This document shows, in pieces, positions 52,391 to 61,545 of a DNA stretch of 64,000 nt; position 1 is the stretch's first letter, and every line of letters begins with the position of its first letter. A program made the position numbers and the translations under genes. The notes beneath the pieces were generated by a model that worked only from the letters and a program-made list of their open reading frames with translations, did no database searches and had not been told where the DNA came from. Source of the DNA: Candidatus Zixiibacteriota bacterium (GTDB taxonomy: Bacteria; Zixibacteria; MSB-5A5; SM23-73-2); contig JAUWYR010000002.1 of the NCBI GenBank assembly GCA_030615745.1, forward strand, positions 27,470 to 91,469, given 5' to 3'.

Positions 52391-53587
52391 ATGAGAGAAG
52401 AGATTTCTGAAAGAATCAAAAAAATAACTGACCAGCTTTTTCCAAAATTGGTAAAGCTAAGAAGGGAGTTTCATCAATATCCTGAATTAGCTTACAAAGA
52501 GTTTGAAACATCAAAAAGGATTACAAGAGAATTAAAAAAACTAAGACTTGAAGTTAAAACCAAAGTTGCTAAAACTGGAGTTGTTGGTTTGTTAAAAGGT
52601 TCAAAAGGTGGCAAAACTGTTGCTCTGCGTGCTGATATGGATGCACTGCCTTTGGTTGAGCAAACCAACCTGCCCTACAAATCAAAAAACAAAGGTGTTA
52701 TGCATGCCTGTGGACATGATCTGCACATGAGTTGCGTTTTAGGTTCTGCTATGGTTCTAACTAAATTAAAAGACAAGTTATCTGGAAATGTTAAATTCAT
52801 CTTTCAGCCTTCTGAGGAAGTTGGACCCGGAGGGGCTAAGCCTATGATAGAGGAAAAAGTTTTGGAAAACCCTAAAGTTGATGGGATTTTTTCTCTGCAT
52901 TCTGACTCCTCTATCCCTGTTGGGAAAGTAGGTATAAAATTTGGACCTATGATGGCTCAAGCTGATAGCTTTGATTTAGCTATAATTGGTAAAGGTGGTC
53001 ATGGGGCCAGACCACAAGATGGGGTGGATGCTATAGTGGTTGCCTCACAGGTGGTCTCTTCTTTGCAGACTATTGCCTCAAGAAAAATAAATCCAACCTG
53101 TCCAGTAGTTGTATCTATTGGACAAATAGAGGGTGGGACTGCCCGTAACATCATATGTGATAAAGTGATATTAAAAGGAACTGTGCGCAGTTTAGAAAAG
53201 AATGTGGCAAAAAAGGCTCCCATTCTGATAAAAGAGATAACCTCTGGTATAGTTAAATCTTTTGGCGCAGATTTCGAATTCCATTATAGCCCCGGTTATC
53301 CAGTTTTGATAAATGACCCCAAGATGACAGATTTGGCTAAAAAAGCAATAGAGTTGCTTTATGGCAAAGATAAAGTTTATAAGATTTTAAATCCTATGAT
53401 GGGAGCAGAAGATTTTGCATATTTTCTTCAAAAAATACCCGGCACAATGATGAGATTAGGTATAAGGAATGAGAAAAAGAAAGCGATCTATCCCTGGCAT
53501 CACCCTAAATTTAGAGTGGACGAAGATGCGATAAAGGTTGGCACTGCGGTTTTGAGCCAGTGTGTCTTGAATTTTTTATCAGGTTAA
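52391..53587 (+). CDS. M20-family amidohydrolase (hippurate/IAA-conjugate hydrolase type)
   Basis: A 398-residue metal-dependent amidohydrolase. RREFHQYPELAYKEFET, ALRADMDALPL, MHACGHDLHMSCVLG and IFQPSEEVGPGGAKPMI are the usual motifs, and MGAEDFAYF and HHPKF complete the metal site. The dimerisation domain lies between about 180 and 290. It removes acyl groups from amino acids or small conjugates; the true substrate cannot be told. Cytoplasmic, with no signal peptide. Confidence 0.9.
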   Translation: MREEISERIKKITDQLFPKLVKLRREFHQYPELAYKEFETSKRITRELKKLRLEVKTKVAKTGVVGLLKGSKGGKTVALRADMDALPLVEQTNLPYKSKNKGVMHACGHDLHMSCVLGSAMVLTKLKDKLSGNVKFIFQPSEEVGPGGAKPMIEEKVLENPKVDGIFSLHSDSSIPVGKVGIKFGPMMAQADSFDLAIIGKGGHGARPQDGVDAIVVASQVVSSLQTIASRKINPTCPVVVSIGQIEGGTARNIICDKVILKGTVRSLEKNVAKKAPILIKEITSGIVKSFGADFEFHYSPGYPVLINDPKMTDLAKKAIELLYGKDKVYKILNPMMGAEDFAYFLQKIPGTMMRLGIRNEKKKAIYPWHHPKFRVDEDAIKVGTAVLSQCVLNFLSG

Positions 53588-53596
53588 GAAATTGAT

Positions 53597-55090
53597 ATGA
53601 AACTTAGCATAAAGACTCTATTTCTTTTTTGGTTTTTAGTTTTACTTTCACCTGATCCTTTGTATTCAGCCAAAGGTCATTACTATCCAGGTGACTGGAT
53701 AAGTTATTCTGTTTTCAGATTTATAACCTGCATTGCAAAGGATTTCGAACATATCTATTTCGGGACAACCGGGGGTGTTACCCGCTACCATATATACCAA
53801 AAGTCGTGGGAGCCACCCTTTACCACCTCGGATGGGCTTCTGGATAACAGAATCAGAAAGATTGCCTATGATCCATCTATAGATGAGTTGTGGTTTGACA
53901 CCCCCTCTGGAGTATCTGTCTACACCCCTGTTTTCGAGGAATGGTATTTTGGGGGTGACTTTCCAGATAGTCTGGTTAAAAATAAAAATGATAAAAATCC
54001 AAAACCACCCTTCCCTCAGCTTTTGATGGAATTCGGATATGCATTTTATCCTGAAGGCTATATCACCGACTTAAAACTTAACCGCTACCAGGTTACCGAT
54101 TATCTTTTGGATGATTGGGATAACCTCTGGATCGGAACCTGGGGACTGAACGCAGGGGTTGCGGATTTACGCTATTCAGAGCTGGAGATGTTTGAATATG
54201 GTCTTTATCAAAAGGATGTGAAAGCTATAATTTTAGATGGCGATCATATCTGGTTTGGAGGTAAAAGATTATATCCTTTTGAAAATGGAATAACAAGGTT
54301 TGACAGAAAAGAAAAATCCTGGGATTATTTCGAGGAGCAAAAGACTTCTGGATTAGAATCTGCACAAATTAACGTTATAGAGGCTGATTCAGATTATGTG
54401 TGGTTTGGCACAGATTTTGGTTTAGCAAGATACGATAAAGAGAAAAATCTCTTTAGATTTTACGATACTTTTAATGGTTTAAGAGATGATAGAATAACCT
54501 CTTTAAGATCTGATGGGCAAATTCTCTGGATCGGAACAGGTAGTGGTCTTAACTTCTTCTGGCTCAAAAAAGATTCTATCGGGACTATCGAAGACCCTTT
54601 AGTAAAAAATGTTCACATTAATACTATTGATGTGGAAAAAAACTATCTCTGGGTGGGAACTGACTGGGGAGTTTTTCGAATGAACAAAAATAATGGAGAA
54701 TGGTTCAGATTTTCAACCCCGGATGGAATGCTTAACTCACAGATAAATCACATTTTAAAAAAAGAGGATATGCTCTGGTTTACCACATCTTATGGAATCT
54801 TAGGATATGACACTCAAACTGGTGAAAGGGAAATCATAAGGGGTGGGTTTGATTTTCCAGGGAATGATCCAAAAAAACTTGCCACAGACGATAGAAATAT
54901 CTGGGTGGCTACCTATTATGGAGTCTGGAAGATGGACAGAAATACTAAAGTATGGAGGCTTTATACAACAGAGGATGGTCTTTTAGATGATGATGTGCAG
55001 GATTTAGTTTTGGATAAAGATTATATCTGGTTCGGAACCCCGGAGGGCGCAACGAGATTTTTCTGGAACAATCCTAAAAGAATAGATTAG
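53597..55090 (+). CDS. Exported beta-propeller protein (sensor-propeller type)
   Basis: A 497-residue protein with a signal peptide (hydrophobic about 8-20, cleavage near YSA). Repeated blades follow the pattern W-F/I-G-T-x-x-G-x-x-x-Y/F and DGLLDNRI, as in the ligand-binding propellers of hybrid two-component regulators. There is no kinase or membrane part, so it is a free propeller, probably periplasmic or on the surface. The stop codon abuts the thiL start. Confidence 0.82.
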   Translation: MKLSIKTLFLFWFLVLLSPDPLYSAKGHYYPGDWISYSVFRFITCIAKDFEHIYFGTTGGVTRYHIYQKSWEPPFTTSDGLLDNRIRKIAYDPSIDELWFDTPSGVSVYTPVFEEWYFGGDFPDSLVKNKNDKNPKPPFPQLLMEFGYAFYPEGYITDLKLNRYQVTDYLLDDWDNLWIGTWGLNAGVADLRYSELEMFEYGLYQKDVKAIILDGDHIWFGGKRLYPFENGITRFDRKEKSWDYFEEQKTSGLESAQINVIEADSDYVWFGTDFGLARYDKEKNLFRFYDTFNGLRDDRITSLRSDGQILWIGTGSGLNFFWLKKDSIGTIEDPLVKNVHINTIDVEKNYLWVGTDWGVFRMNKNNGEWFRFSTPDGMLNSQINHILKKEDMLWFTTSYGILGYDTQTGEREIIRGGFDFPGNDPKKLATDDRNIWVATYYGVWKMDRNTKVWRLYTTEDGLLDDDVQDLVLDKDYIWFGTPEGATRFFWNNPKRID

Positions 55091-56080
55091 ATGAGATTAG
55101 AGAATATAGGTGAGTTCGGTCTTATCGAGCTTTTCAGAAAATCGTTTCCTTCAAAAAATAAAAGAGTGATATTAGGATTAGGGGATGATTGTGCGGTGTT
55201 AAAAACCAATCCCAAAAAGTTTTTGCTTTTTACCACAGATTCTATGATGGAGAAAGTCCATTTTGACCTGAATTATTTTACCTGGGAACAAATCGGCAAA
55301 AAGGCGATTGTATCAAATATAAGTGATATTTCCGCTATGGGTGGAGAGCCAATATCTTGTTTGGTCTCTTTAGGTCTTCCAAAAAAGATGAAAACAGATG
55401 ATGTTTTAAAATTGTATTCTGGAATGAATAAGATAGCAAAACTTTTTAGATTCTCAATCTCAGGTGGAGATGTATTTCTCTCAGATAAAATTGTGATAAC
55501 TATTGCCCTTTTAGGAGAGGTTAAGCCTTCATTTTTGAAAAAAAGGTCAGGTGCAAAAACAGGCGACCTTTTATGCGTAACCGGAGAGCTCGGCGAATCT
55601 CAAGCAGGATTAGAGCTATTGAAAAAATATAAAAAACTTACAAAGTTTCCCTTGAATAAAGAGATACTCAGGAAACACTTAAATCCTTCTCCCCGGTTAA
55701 AAGAGTCAAAAATTTTAGTTAGAAATTTAAAAGTCACATCTATGATAGATATATCCGATGGTCTTTTAGGTGACCTTTTCCATATATTAGAGGAAAGCAA
55801 AGTTGGCGCAATACTTTTTAAGGAAAAAATTCCTGTAAGCAAAAGGGTAAAAAAAATTACACACCTTTTAAAAAATTCACCCCTACACTATGCCCTTCAT
55901 TCAGGTGAGGAATATGAGCTTTTGTTTACTATTAAGAGAAAAGATATCGAATCGCTGAAAAAACTGAAGATTAAAGTATCAGTTATTGGAGAGATCACGG
56001 ATAAACTAAAAAAGATTGAGATGGTTGATAAGAGAGGGAAGAAAAGGGTTTTGAAAAAGAGGGGGTATGTGCATTTTTAA
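55091..56080 (+). CDS. thiL: Thiamine-monophosphate kinase
   Basis: A 329-residue AIR synthase-like kinase. IGEFGLIELFRK, LGLGDDCAVL, TTDSMMEKVHFDL, KAIVSNISDISAMGGEP and SGGDVFLSDKIVITIALLGE match ThiL. DISDGLLGDL and SGEEYELLFT lie further on. It makes thiamine diphosphate from thiamine phosphate. The start follows the propeller gene stop without a gap. A ThiD2 gene at 61.5 kb is part of the same pathway. Confidence 0.94.
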   Translation: MRLENIGEFGLIELFRKSFPSKNKRVILGLGDDCAVLKTNPKKFLLFTTDSMMEKVHFDLNYFTWEQIGKKAIVSNISDISAMGGEPISCLVSLGLPKKMKTDDVLKLYSGMNKIAKLFRFSISGGDVFLSDKIVITIALLGEVKPSFLKKRSGAKTGDLLCVTGELGESQAGLELLKKYKKLTKFPLNKEILRKHLNPSPRLKESKILVRNLKVTSMIDISDGLLGDLFHILEESKVGAILFKEKIPVSKRVKKITHLLKNSPLHYALHSGEEYELLFTIKRKDIESLKKLKIKVSVIGEITDKLKKIEMVDKRGKKRVLKKRGYVHF

Positions 56081-56238
56081 TAATTGGAGTGTAAAGCCCC
56101 GCCTAAGGCGGAATCTACGACTTCAGCTTTACTTTGCTCTTTTTCGTGTTTTTCACTGGCAAATAATAACTTACGAGGGTGTCTGAGATTAAAAGGACGG
56201 CTTAGAGGCAATTTTTTCTGTTTTTAAGTGGTTTTTGC

Positions 56239-56267
56239 TTGACTTTTACTAATCCTTGAGTTATGTT
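56239..56267 (+). promoter_or_regulatory. Promoter of the first propeller-dockerin gene
   Basis: TTGACT at 56239, a 17-bp spacer and TATGTT at 56262. The surrounding 170 bp is copied before the second gene, which argues that the region matters. Confidence 0.6.
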
Positions 56268-56358
56268 TAGATAGAATTCCTAAGAATTTCAGGTTTTGGG
56301 TTTTTTTATAGTTTTTGGCACAATGATATTTTTCTAACCCTTTAACCCAGGAGGTAAA

Positions 56359-57906
56359 ATGAAGAAAGGACTTCTTATGGTGGTAATCTTTCTTTGTCTG
56401 AGCTTGCCGGCTTTTGCCCAGGACACCCTGCTGTGGAGCCGCACCTACGGGGGGAGTTCTTTTGACGATGGCCATTCTGTCCAGCAGACCACAGATGGGG
56501 GGTATATAGTGTCGGGATGTTCAGAGTCTTTTGGTACCGGCCCCGGTGATGTCTATCTGATCAAGACGGACTCTCTCGGTGACACCCTGTGGAGCCGCAC
56601 CTACGGGGGCAATGCCCCTGTATGGGATTGGGGCTATTCTGTCCAGCAGACCACAGATGGGGGGTATATAGTGGTGGGAGCTACACAGTCTTTTGGTGCC
56701 GGCGAGTGGGATGTCTATCTGATCAAAACCGATTCCAGCGGTGACACCCTGTGGACCCGCACCTACGGGGGCAGTGGAATAGACTGGGGCTATTCTGTCC
56801 AGCAGACCACAGATGGGGGGTATATAGTGGCAGGAGGGACGACCTTTCTTGGTGCCGGCTTTACCGATGTCTATCTGATCAAGACCAACTCCCTCGGCGA
56901 CACCCTGTGGACCCGCACCTGCGGGGGGGGTAACTATGATGTGGGCTGGTCTGTCCAGCAGACCGCAGATGGGGGGTACATAGTGACGGGGAGGACAGAA
57001 TCTTTTGGTGCCGTCAACAATGTTGTCTATCTGATCAAGACCGTCTGCCTCGGCGACACCCTGTGGACCCGCACCTACGGGGGAAGTGGCGAGGATCAGG
57101 GCTGGTTTGTCCAGCAGACCACAGATGGGGGGTATATAGTGGCAGGAGAGACAGGGTCTTTTGGTGCCGGCAATGCGGATGCCTATCTGATCAAGACCGA
57201 CTCCCTCGGCGACACCCTGTGGAGCTGCACCTACGGAGGCAGTGGCGGTGATTGGGGCTATTCTGTGCAGCAGACCACAGATGGGGGGTATATAGTGGCG
57301 GGAGAGACAAGGTCTTTTGGTGCCGGCGCGTACGATGCCTATCTGATCAAGACCGACTCCCTGGGTGACACCCTGTGGAGCCGCACCTACGGGGGCCCCT
57401 ATAATTATTTGGCTTACGCACGAACCTTTGTCCAGCAGACCACAGATGGGGGGTATATAGTGTCGGGACGGACATTATCTTTTGGTGCCGGCGGTTACGA
57501 CGTCATGCTCACCAAGTTTGACTCCCTGGGGAACAGCTGTATCGGAAAGTTTGTCTCATCTACTGTTATGAGTGTTTCTCCCACAGTTACCAGCCCAGCC
57601 ACGGTGGTAGATACACCTGCCACCATAGTCACCAGCCCTACGGAGACAGTGACATCGCCTGCCACTGAAGTTACGACCGTGTGTGTGCTCATCTGCGGCG
57701 ACGTCAATGGAGATGGAGGTATAAACTTATCAGATGTAATCTATTTAGCAAACTATTTGCTTAAAAGCGGAGACCCACCAGACCCAATTTATCTAGCTAA
57801 TCCCAATGGGGATGGAGTAATAAACTTGGCTGACGTCATATACTTAGCCAACTACTTGATTAAAAGTGGTCCTGCTCCGTATGGTTGTGGAAACTATGGA
57901 CAGTAA
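56359..57906 (+). CDS. Secreted seven-repeat propeller protein with dockerin end (copy 1)
   Basis: A 515-residue protein with a signal peptide ending AFAQ. Seven units of about 52 residues follow, each of the form DTLWSRTYGGS, then a variable stretch, VQQTTDGGYIV, a second variable stretch, SFGAG and YLIKTDSLG. A Thr/Ser/Pro linker (TSPAT units, about 395-440) leads to two dockerin-like calcium loops (GDVNGDGGINLSDVIYLANY and a second copy) and a CG end. The DNA is GC-rich and much less AT-biased than the neighbours. It sits on a strong ribosome-binding site (AGGAGGTAAA). It is probably a surface or secreted adhesin-like protein; ligand unknown. Confidence 0.85.
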   Translation: MKKGLLMVVIFLCLSLPAFAQDTLLWSRTYGGSSFDDGHSVQQTTDGGYIVSGCSESFGTGPGDVYLIKTDSLGDTLWSRTYGGNAPVWDWGYSVQQTTDGGYIVVGATQSFGAGEWDVYLIKTDSSGDTLWTRTYGGSGIDWGYSVQQTTDGGYIVAGGTTFLGAGFTDVYLIKTNSLGDTLWTRTCGGGNYDVGWSVQQTADGGYIVTGRTESFGAVNNVVYLIKTVCLGDTLWTRTYGGSGEDQGWFVQQTTDGGYIVAGETGSFGAGNADAYLIKTDSLGDTLWSCTYGGSGGDWGYSVQQTTDGGYIVAGETRSFGAGAYDAYLIKTDSLGDTLWSRTYGGPYNYLAYARTFVQQTTDGGYIVSGRTLSFGAGGYDVMLTKFDSLGNSCIGKFVSSTVMSVSPTVTSPATVVDTPATIVTSPTETVTSPATEVTTVCVLICGDVNGDGGINLSDVIYLANYLLKSGDPPDPIYLANPNGDGVINLADVIYLANYLIKSGPAPYGCGNYGQ

Positions 57907-58195
57907 ACGGTAAACGGAAAACGGAAAACAGTAAACAGAAAACAGTAAGAGATGAAAGAAATTCAAAAGTTGGGGCAGAGGTTTAACCCCTGTCCCAGCT
58001 TTTGTGACCGCACTTAATTAGTTGCGTCAGGAGCTACTCCTGATGGTTGAAAAGTAAACATAAATGTTTACACTCCATACAACTCTTCGTTGGTGCGGGA
58101 ATTGTCGTCAAGACCCGTTCCGGGGATTTCCCGCACCCCAACTAAACTTGGTGTTTTTCACCAAAAGATAATAAATAGTGCAATGTCTAAGATTG
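57907..58195. other. Gap between the two propeller genes
   Basis: No gene. It holds AAACGGTAAAC-type simple repeats, a terminator-like hairpin (57965-58003: AAAAGTTGGGGCAG against CTGTCCCAGCTTTT) and the hairpin repeat at 58090-58142. The hairpin and the GTCAGGAGCTACTCCTGA stem recur after the second gene. Confidence 0.7.
58090..58142. repeat. Hairpin repeat of the TGCGGGAA family
   Basis: GGTGCGGGAA...TTTCCCGCACC with TTGTCGTCAAGACC inside. The reverse complement of the 14211-14260 element matches it closely. Confidence 0.8.
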
Positions 58196-58242
58196 AAAGG
58201 ATGATTTAGAGGCAATTTTTTCTGTTTTTAAGTGGTTTTTGC

Positions 58243-58271
58243 TTGACTTTTACTAATCCTTAAACTATCTT
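58243..58271 (+). promoter_or_regulatory. Promoter of the second propeller-dockerin gene
   Basis: TTGACT at 58243 and TATCTT at 58266, again with a 17-bp spacer. It is a copy of the 56239 promoter, with the -10 region changed. Confidence 0.6.
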
Positions 58272-58363
58272 TATATAAAGTTCCCAAAGATTTCAGTTTT
58301 TGGTTTTTTTTATAGTTTTTGGCGCAATGATATTTTTTCTAACTCTTTAACTCAGGAGGTAAA

Positions 58364-59899
58364 ATGAAGAAAGGACTTCTTATGGTGGTAATCTTTCTTT
58401 GTCTGAGCTTGCCGGCTTTTGCCCAGGACACCCTGCTGTGGACCCGCACCTACGGGGGCAGTTCTTATGATGAGGGCTATTTTGTCCAGCAGACCACAGA
58501 TGGGGGGTATATAGTGGTGGGAAGGACATACTCTTTTGGTGCCGGCGGTGGTGATTTCTATCTGATCAAGACCAACTCAACAGGCGACACTTTATGGACC
58601 CGCACCTACGGGGGGAGTAACGATGAGTGGGGCCATTCTGTCCAGCAGACCACAGATGAGGGGTATATAGTGGCGGGAGTCACATGGTCTTTCGGTGCCG
58701 GCGGCTCGGATGTCTATCTGATCAAGACGAACTCAACAGGTGACACTCTGTGGACCCGCACCTACGGGGGCAGTTCTTCTGATGAGGGCTGGGTTGTCCA
58801 GCAGACCACAGATGGGGGGTATATAGTGACGGGATACACATCTTTTGGCACCGGCGGTGGTGATGTCTATCTGATCAAGACCGACTCAACCGGCGACACC
58901 CTGTGGACCCGCACCTACGGGGGCAGTAGCGGTGATTGGGGCATTTCTGTCCAGCAGACCACAGATGGGGGGTATATAGTGACGGGAGCCACACGGTCTT
59001 TTGGTGCCGGCAGTAGGGATTTCTATCTGATCAAGACCGACTCAACAGGCGACACCCTGTGGACCCGCACTTATGGAGGTAGCAATTATGAGCACGGCTG
59101 GGCTGTCCAGCAGACCACAGATGGGGGGTATATAGTGATGGGTGGGACAGGATCTTTTGGTGCCGGCGGTTACGATGCCTATTTGATCAAGACCAATTCA
59201 ACGGGCGACACCCTGTGGACCCGCACCTACGGGGGCAGCAATGATGATTGGGGCAATTCTGTCCAGCTGACCACAGATGGAGGGTACATAGTGGCGGGAG
59301 TGACATGGTCTTTTGGTGCCGGGCAAGAGGAAGTCTATCTGATCAAGACCGACTCCCTCGGCGACACCCTGTGGAGCCGCACTTACGGGAAGAGTTATGA
59401 TGATGGGTTGACTTGGGTCCAGCAGACCACAGATGGAGGATACATAGTGTTGGCATGGACAAGGTCTTTTGGTGCCGGCGGTTCGGAGGATGTCATGCTC
59501 ACCAAGTTGGATTCATTGGGGAACACCTGTATCGGAAAGTTTGTCTCATCTACTGTTATGAGTGTTTCTCCCACAGTTACCAGCCCAGCCACAGAGGTAA
59601 CCTCCCCTGCCACTGAAGTCACCAGCCCCCCGACGATAGTGACATCGCCTGCCACTCAAGTCACGACAGTGTGTGTGCTCATCTGCGGCGACGTCAATGG
59701 AGATGGAGGTATAAACTTATCAGATGTAATCTATTTAGCAAACTATTTGCTTAAAAGCGGAGACCCACCACCAGACCCAATTTATCGAGCTAATCCCAAT
59801 GGAGATGGAGTAATAAACTTGGCTGACGTCATATACTTAGCCAACTATTTGATTAAAGGTGGACCTGCTCCGTATGGTTGTGGAAACTACCAACCTTAG
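58364..59899 (+). CDS. Secreted seven-repeat propeller protein with dockerin end (copy 2)
   Basis: A 511-residue paralogue of the gene at 56359, with the same signal peptide, seven repeats, TSPAT linker and two dockerin loops. Differences lie mainly in the short segment after YGGS and the segment before the tyrosine of YLIK. These could be loops on one face of a seven-bladed propeller. The linker has a different number and order of TSPAT units. The 5' leader and 3' hairpin are copied too, so this is a recent tandem duplication. Confidence 0.85.
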   Translation: MKKGLLMVVIFLCLSLPAFAQDTLLWTRTYGGSSYDEGYFVQQTTDGGYIVVGRTYSFGAGGGDFYLIKTNSTGDTLWTRTYGGSNDEWGHSVQQTTDEGYIVAGVTWSFGAGGSDVYLIKTNSTGDTLWTRTYGGSSSDEGWVVQQTTDGGYIVTGYTSFGTGGGDVYLIKTDSTGDTLWTRTYGGSSGDWGISVQQTTDGGYIVTGATRSFGAGSRDFYLIKTDSTGDTLWTRTYGGSNYEHGWAVQQTTDGGYIVMGGTGSFGAGGYDAYLIKTNSTGDTLWTRTYGGSNDDWGNSVQLTTDGGYIVAGVTWSFGAGQEEVYLIKTDSLGDTLWSRTYGKSYDDGLTWVQQTTDGGYIVLAWTRSFGAGGSEDVMLTKLDSLGNTCIGKFVSSTVMSVSPTVTSPATEVTSPATEVTSPPTIVTSPATQVTTVCVLICGDVNGDGGINLSDVIYLANYLLKSGDPPPDPIYRANPNGDGVINLADVIYLANYLIKGGPAPYGCGNYQP

Positions 59900-59950
59900 G
59901 CGGTAAACGGAAAACGGTAAACAGAAAACAGTAAGAGATGAAAGAAATTC

Positions 59951-59988
59951 AAAAGTTGGGGCAGAGTCTAACTCCTGCCTCAGCTTTT
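59951..59988. repeat. Terminator-like hairpin after copy 2
   Basis: AAAAGTTGGGGCAGAG...CTGCCTCAGCTTTT, the partner of the hairpin at 57965-58003. No T tract follows, so a role in transcript end protection is equally likely. Confidence 0.6.
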
Positions 59989-59998
59989 GTGACCGCAC

Positions 59999-60121
59999 TT
60001 AATTAGTTGCGTCAGGAGCTACTCCTGATGGTTGGATGGTGTCGGGACGAGGTCCCGACACAACTTGAAAAAGTGATTTCCAATCTTCTGGTTTATTAGT
60101 GGGAATAAAAATTTTATTCAT
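59999..60121 (-). pseudogene. Small gene remnant cut by a hairpin repeat
   Basis: A minus-strand frame of 40 codons beginning MNKIFIPTNKPEDWKSLFQ. After this the sequence runs into the hairpin GTGTCGGGAC/GTCCCGACAC at 60038-60060 and then the copied 3' region of the propeller gene. The start looks like that of a real small protein family (I-F-x-P-x-x-K-P-E-D-W), of which only the first 19 codons remain. Confidence 0.45.
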
Positions 60122-60532
60122 AATGAGTCTCCTATTGAGAATTTTCGATAACTCGTTCATATCTTAAGTTCGTAGGTACATACCTCTGGCTTTAGTCTTT
60201 TTTCATTAACCATCGGGCGACCACAAGGGGCTCCCCTACGTATTAGTGTAATGTCCCACAAATAGCTTTACTATCCTGTCATTCCTAAGCTTTGCGAGGA
60301 ATCTCGGCAAGAGATTGCTTCGTCCCACGTGGGCTCGCAATGACAGTGTAAAGAAATGTTAGAGACACTACATTAGGTTTATTTTTTGGTAAACAAAGAA
60401 GCATTTATAGGAATATCAGGAGTTACCTCCTGACACCCATTCCGTAAAGTTAAAACATAAAAAAGATTTGCTTAATCTTTTTCATCCGCTCAATCCGTTG
60501 AAAGTAAGCTCTTTTATATATTTTTTTAAATT
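60122..60532. other. Gene-free stretch with repeats
   Basis: It contains a REP-like element at 60277-60345 and a family C piece (TTCATCCGCTCAATCCGTTG) at 60481-60500. No convincing gene. Confidence 0.7.
60277..60345. repeat. REP-like inverted repeat
   Basis: TGTCATTCC...AGATTGCTTCGTCCC...CTCGCAATGACA, same family as 16217 and 43789. Confidence 0.8.
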
Positions 60533-60535
60533 TTT

Positions 60536-61408
60536 TCATCTGTTGGGAATCGCCACACCATACTTTAAAAGACAATCTAACCATTCTACTGTCTGGTCCG
60601 GATGGGAGGGGAGATTGTTGTAATAGCCCCAGCCTCCATCCTCATGCTGATAATCTATTAAATGCTGGATGCACTCCTTCACCCAAGGATTATCTTTATC
60701 ATATCCAATCGAAAGAAACATCTCCAAAGGATTTTCAACAGGCTCTTTCCATCTTTCTTGGTGCTTTAAAACCGCCTCGACAGCCTTTTTGATAACTTCT
60801 GAATCAGCTCCCTCATCTGCTGAGATCAAGCCTTTCACCACCGACTCCATTGTCCACATATCAGTTTTTTGCAAATCAAAAGACCCGGTATGTGATGGCC
60901 AGCCACCCTCTTTGTTCTGCATCCTTTTCAAAAACTCAACACCTTTTTTAACCTCGGAACTTTCCTTCAACCCCGCTTCAGCCAAAGTTGTGATGACCTC
61001 TCCTGTTATCCAGGTAACAGAGTAGGTAGCGCTGAACCAGACCCACTCAGGGTCTAAAGCAGATTTTAGCTCCTCTGATTCTGACCAGCCACCATCATCT
61101 CTTTGCTTTTTCAAAAGAAAAAATCTCCCCTCCTTTATTAAACCTGAATCCTTTTTTTCACCAGCTCTTAAAAGTAGTTGGATTATATTTGTAGAATCGC
61201 AAACAGAAGATGGAGGTTTTTTCTTCTCCTCCCACCTCCCTAACCACGACCATCCACCATCTGAGTTCTGTGCCAAAATAGTCATATCATATGCCTTTTT
61301 GAATCCCAAATCATCAGTTTTATTTAATGCTACATAAAGTAATAGCTTATGATATGTCTTGCCATTTTTTAAAATATATGAGATCGGATCATATTTAAGT
61401 TTGAACAT
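60536..61408 (-). CDS. Alpha/alpha-toroid protein (prenyltransferase/squalene-oxidase-like repeats)
   Basis: A 290-residue soluble protein of five or so repeats with a helix pair and a QNSDGGWSW, QRDDGGWSES, QNKEGGWPS or QHEDGGWGYY turn. These QW-like repeats form alpha/alpha toroids in terpene cyclases and prenyltransferases, but the catalytic DxDD motif is not seen, so enzymatic function is doubtful. The last codons (PNR, then TGA) fall in CCCAACAGATGA, the start of a family C-like sequence. A GAGG site precedes the ATG at 61408. Confidence 0.8.
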   Translation of the reverse strand: MFKLKYDPISYILKNGKTYHKLLLYVALNKTDDLGFKKAYDMTILAQNSDGGWSWLGRWEEKKKPPSSVCDSTNIIQLLLRAGEKKDSGLIKEGRFFLLKKQRDDGGWSESEELKSALDPEWVWFSATYSVTWITGEVITTLAEAGLKESSEVKKGVEFLKRMQNKEGGWPSHTGSFDLQKTDMWTMESVVKGLISADEGADSEVIKKAVEAVLKHQERWKEPVENPLEMFLSIGYDKDNPWVKECIQHLIDYQHEDGGWGYYNNLPSHPDQTVEWLDCLLKYGVAIPNR

Positions 61409-61462
61409 CTTCTACCTCCTTGTATTTTACCTTATTACATCAGTTCAAATCTTACTTTTCCC

Positions 61463-61545
61463 TGCTTAATCTTCTTCATCCGCTCAATCCGTTCAATCCG
61501 CTGACCGTTCAATCCGTTGACAACTCTATCCGCTCAATCTGCTGA
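61463..61545. repeat. Family C repeat array at the thiD2 3' end
   Basis: Several ATCCGCTCAATCCGTT units in a row, inverted relative to those at 51820. It supplies the stop codon and last residues of the ThiD2 gene. Confidence 0.75.

Noticed and set aside
57063..57251. Long frames in other phases within the propeller-dockerin genes
   Set aside because: They arise from the GC-rich repeat structure and have no signal, start site or family.
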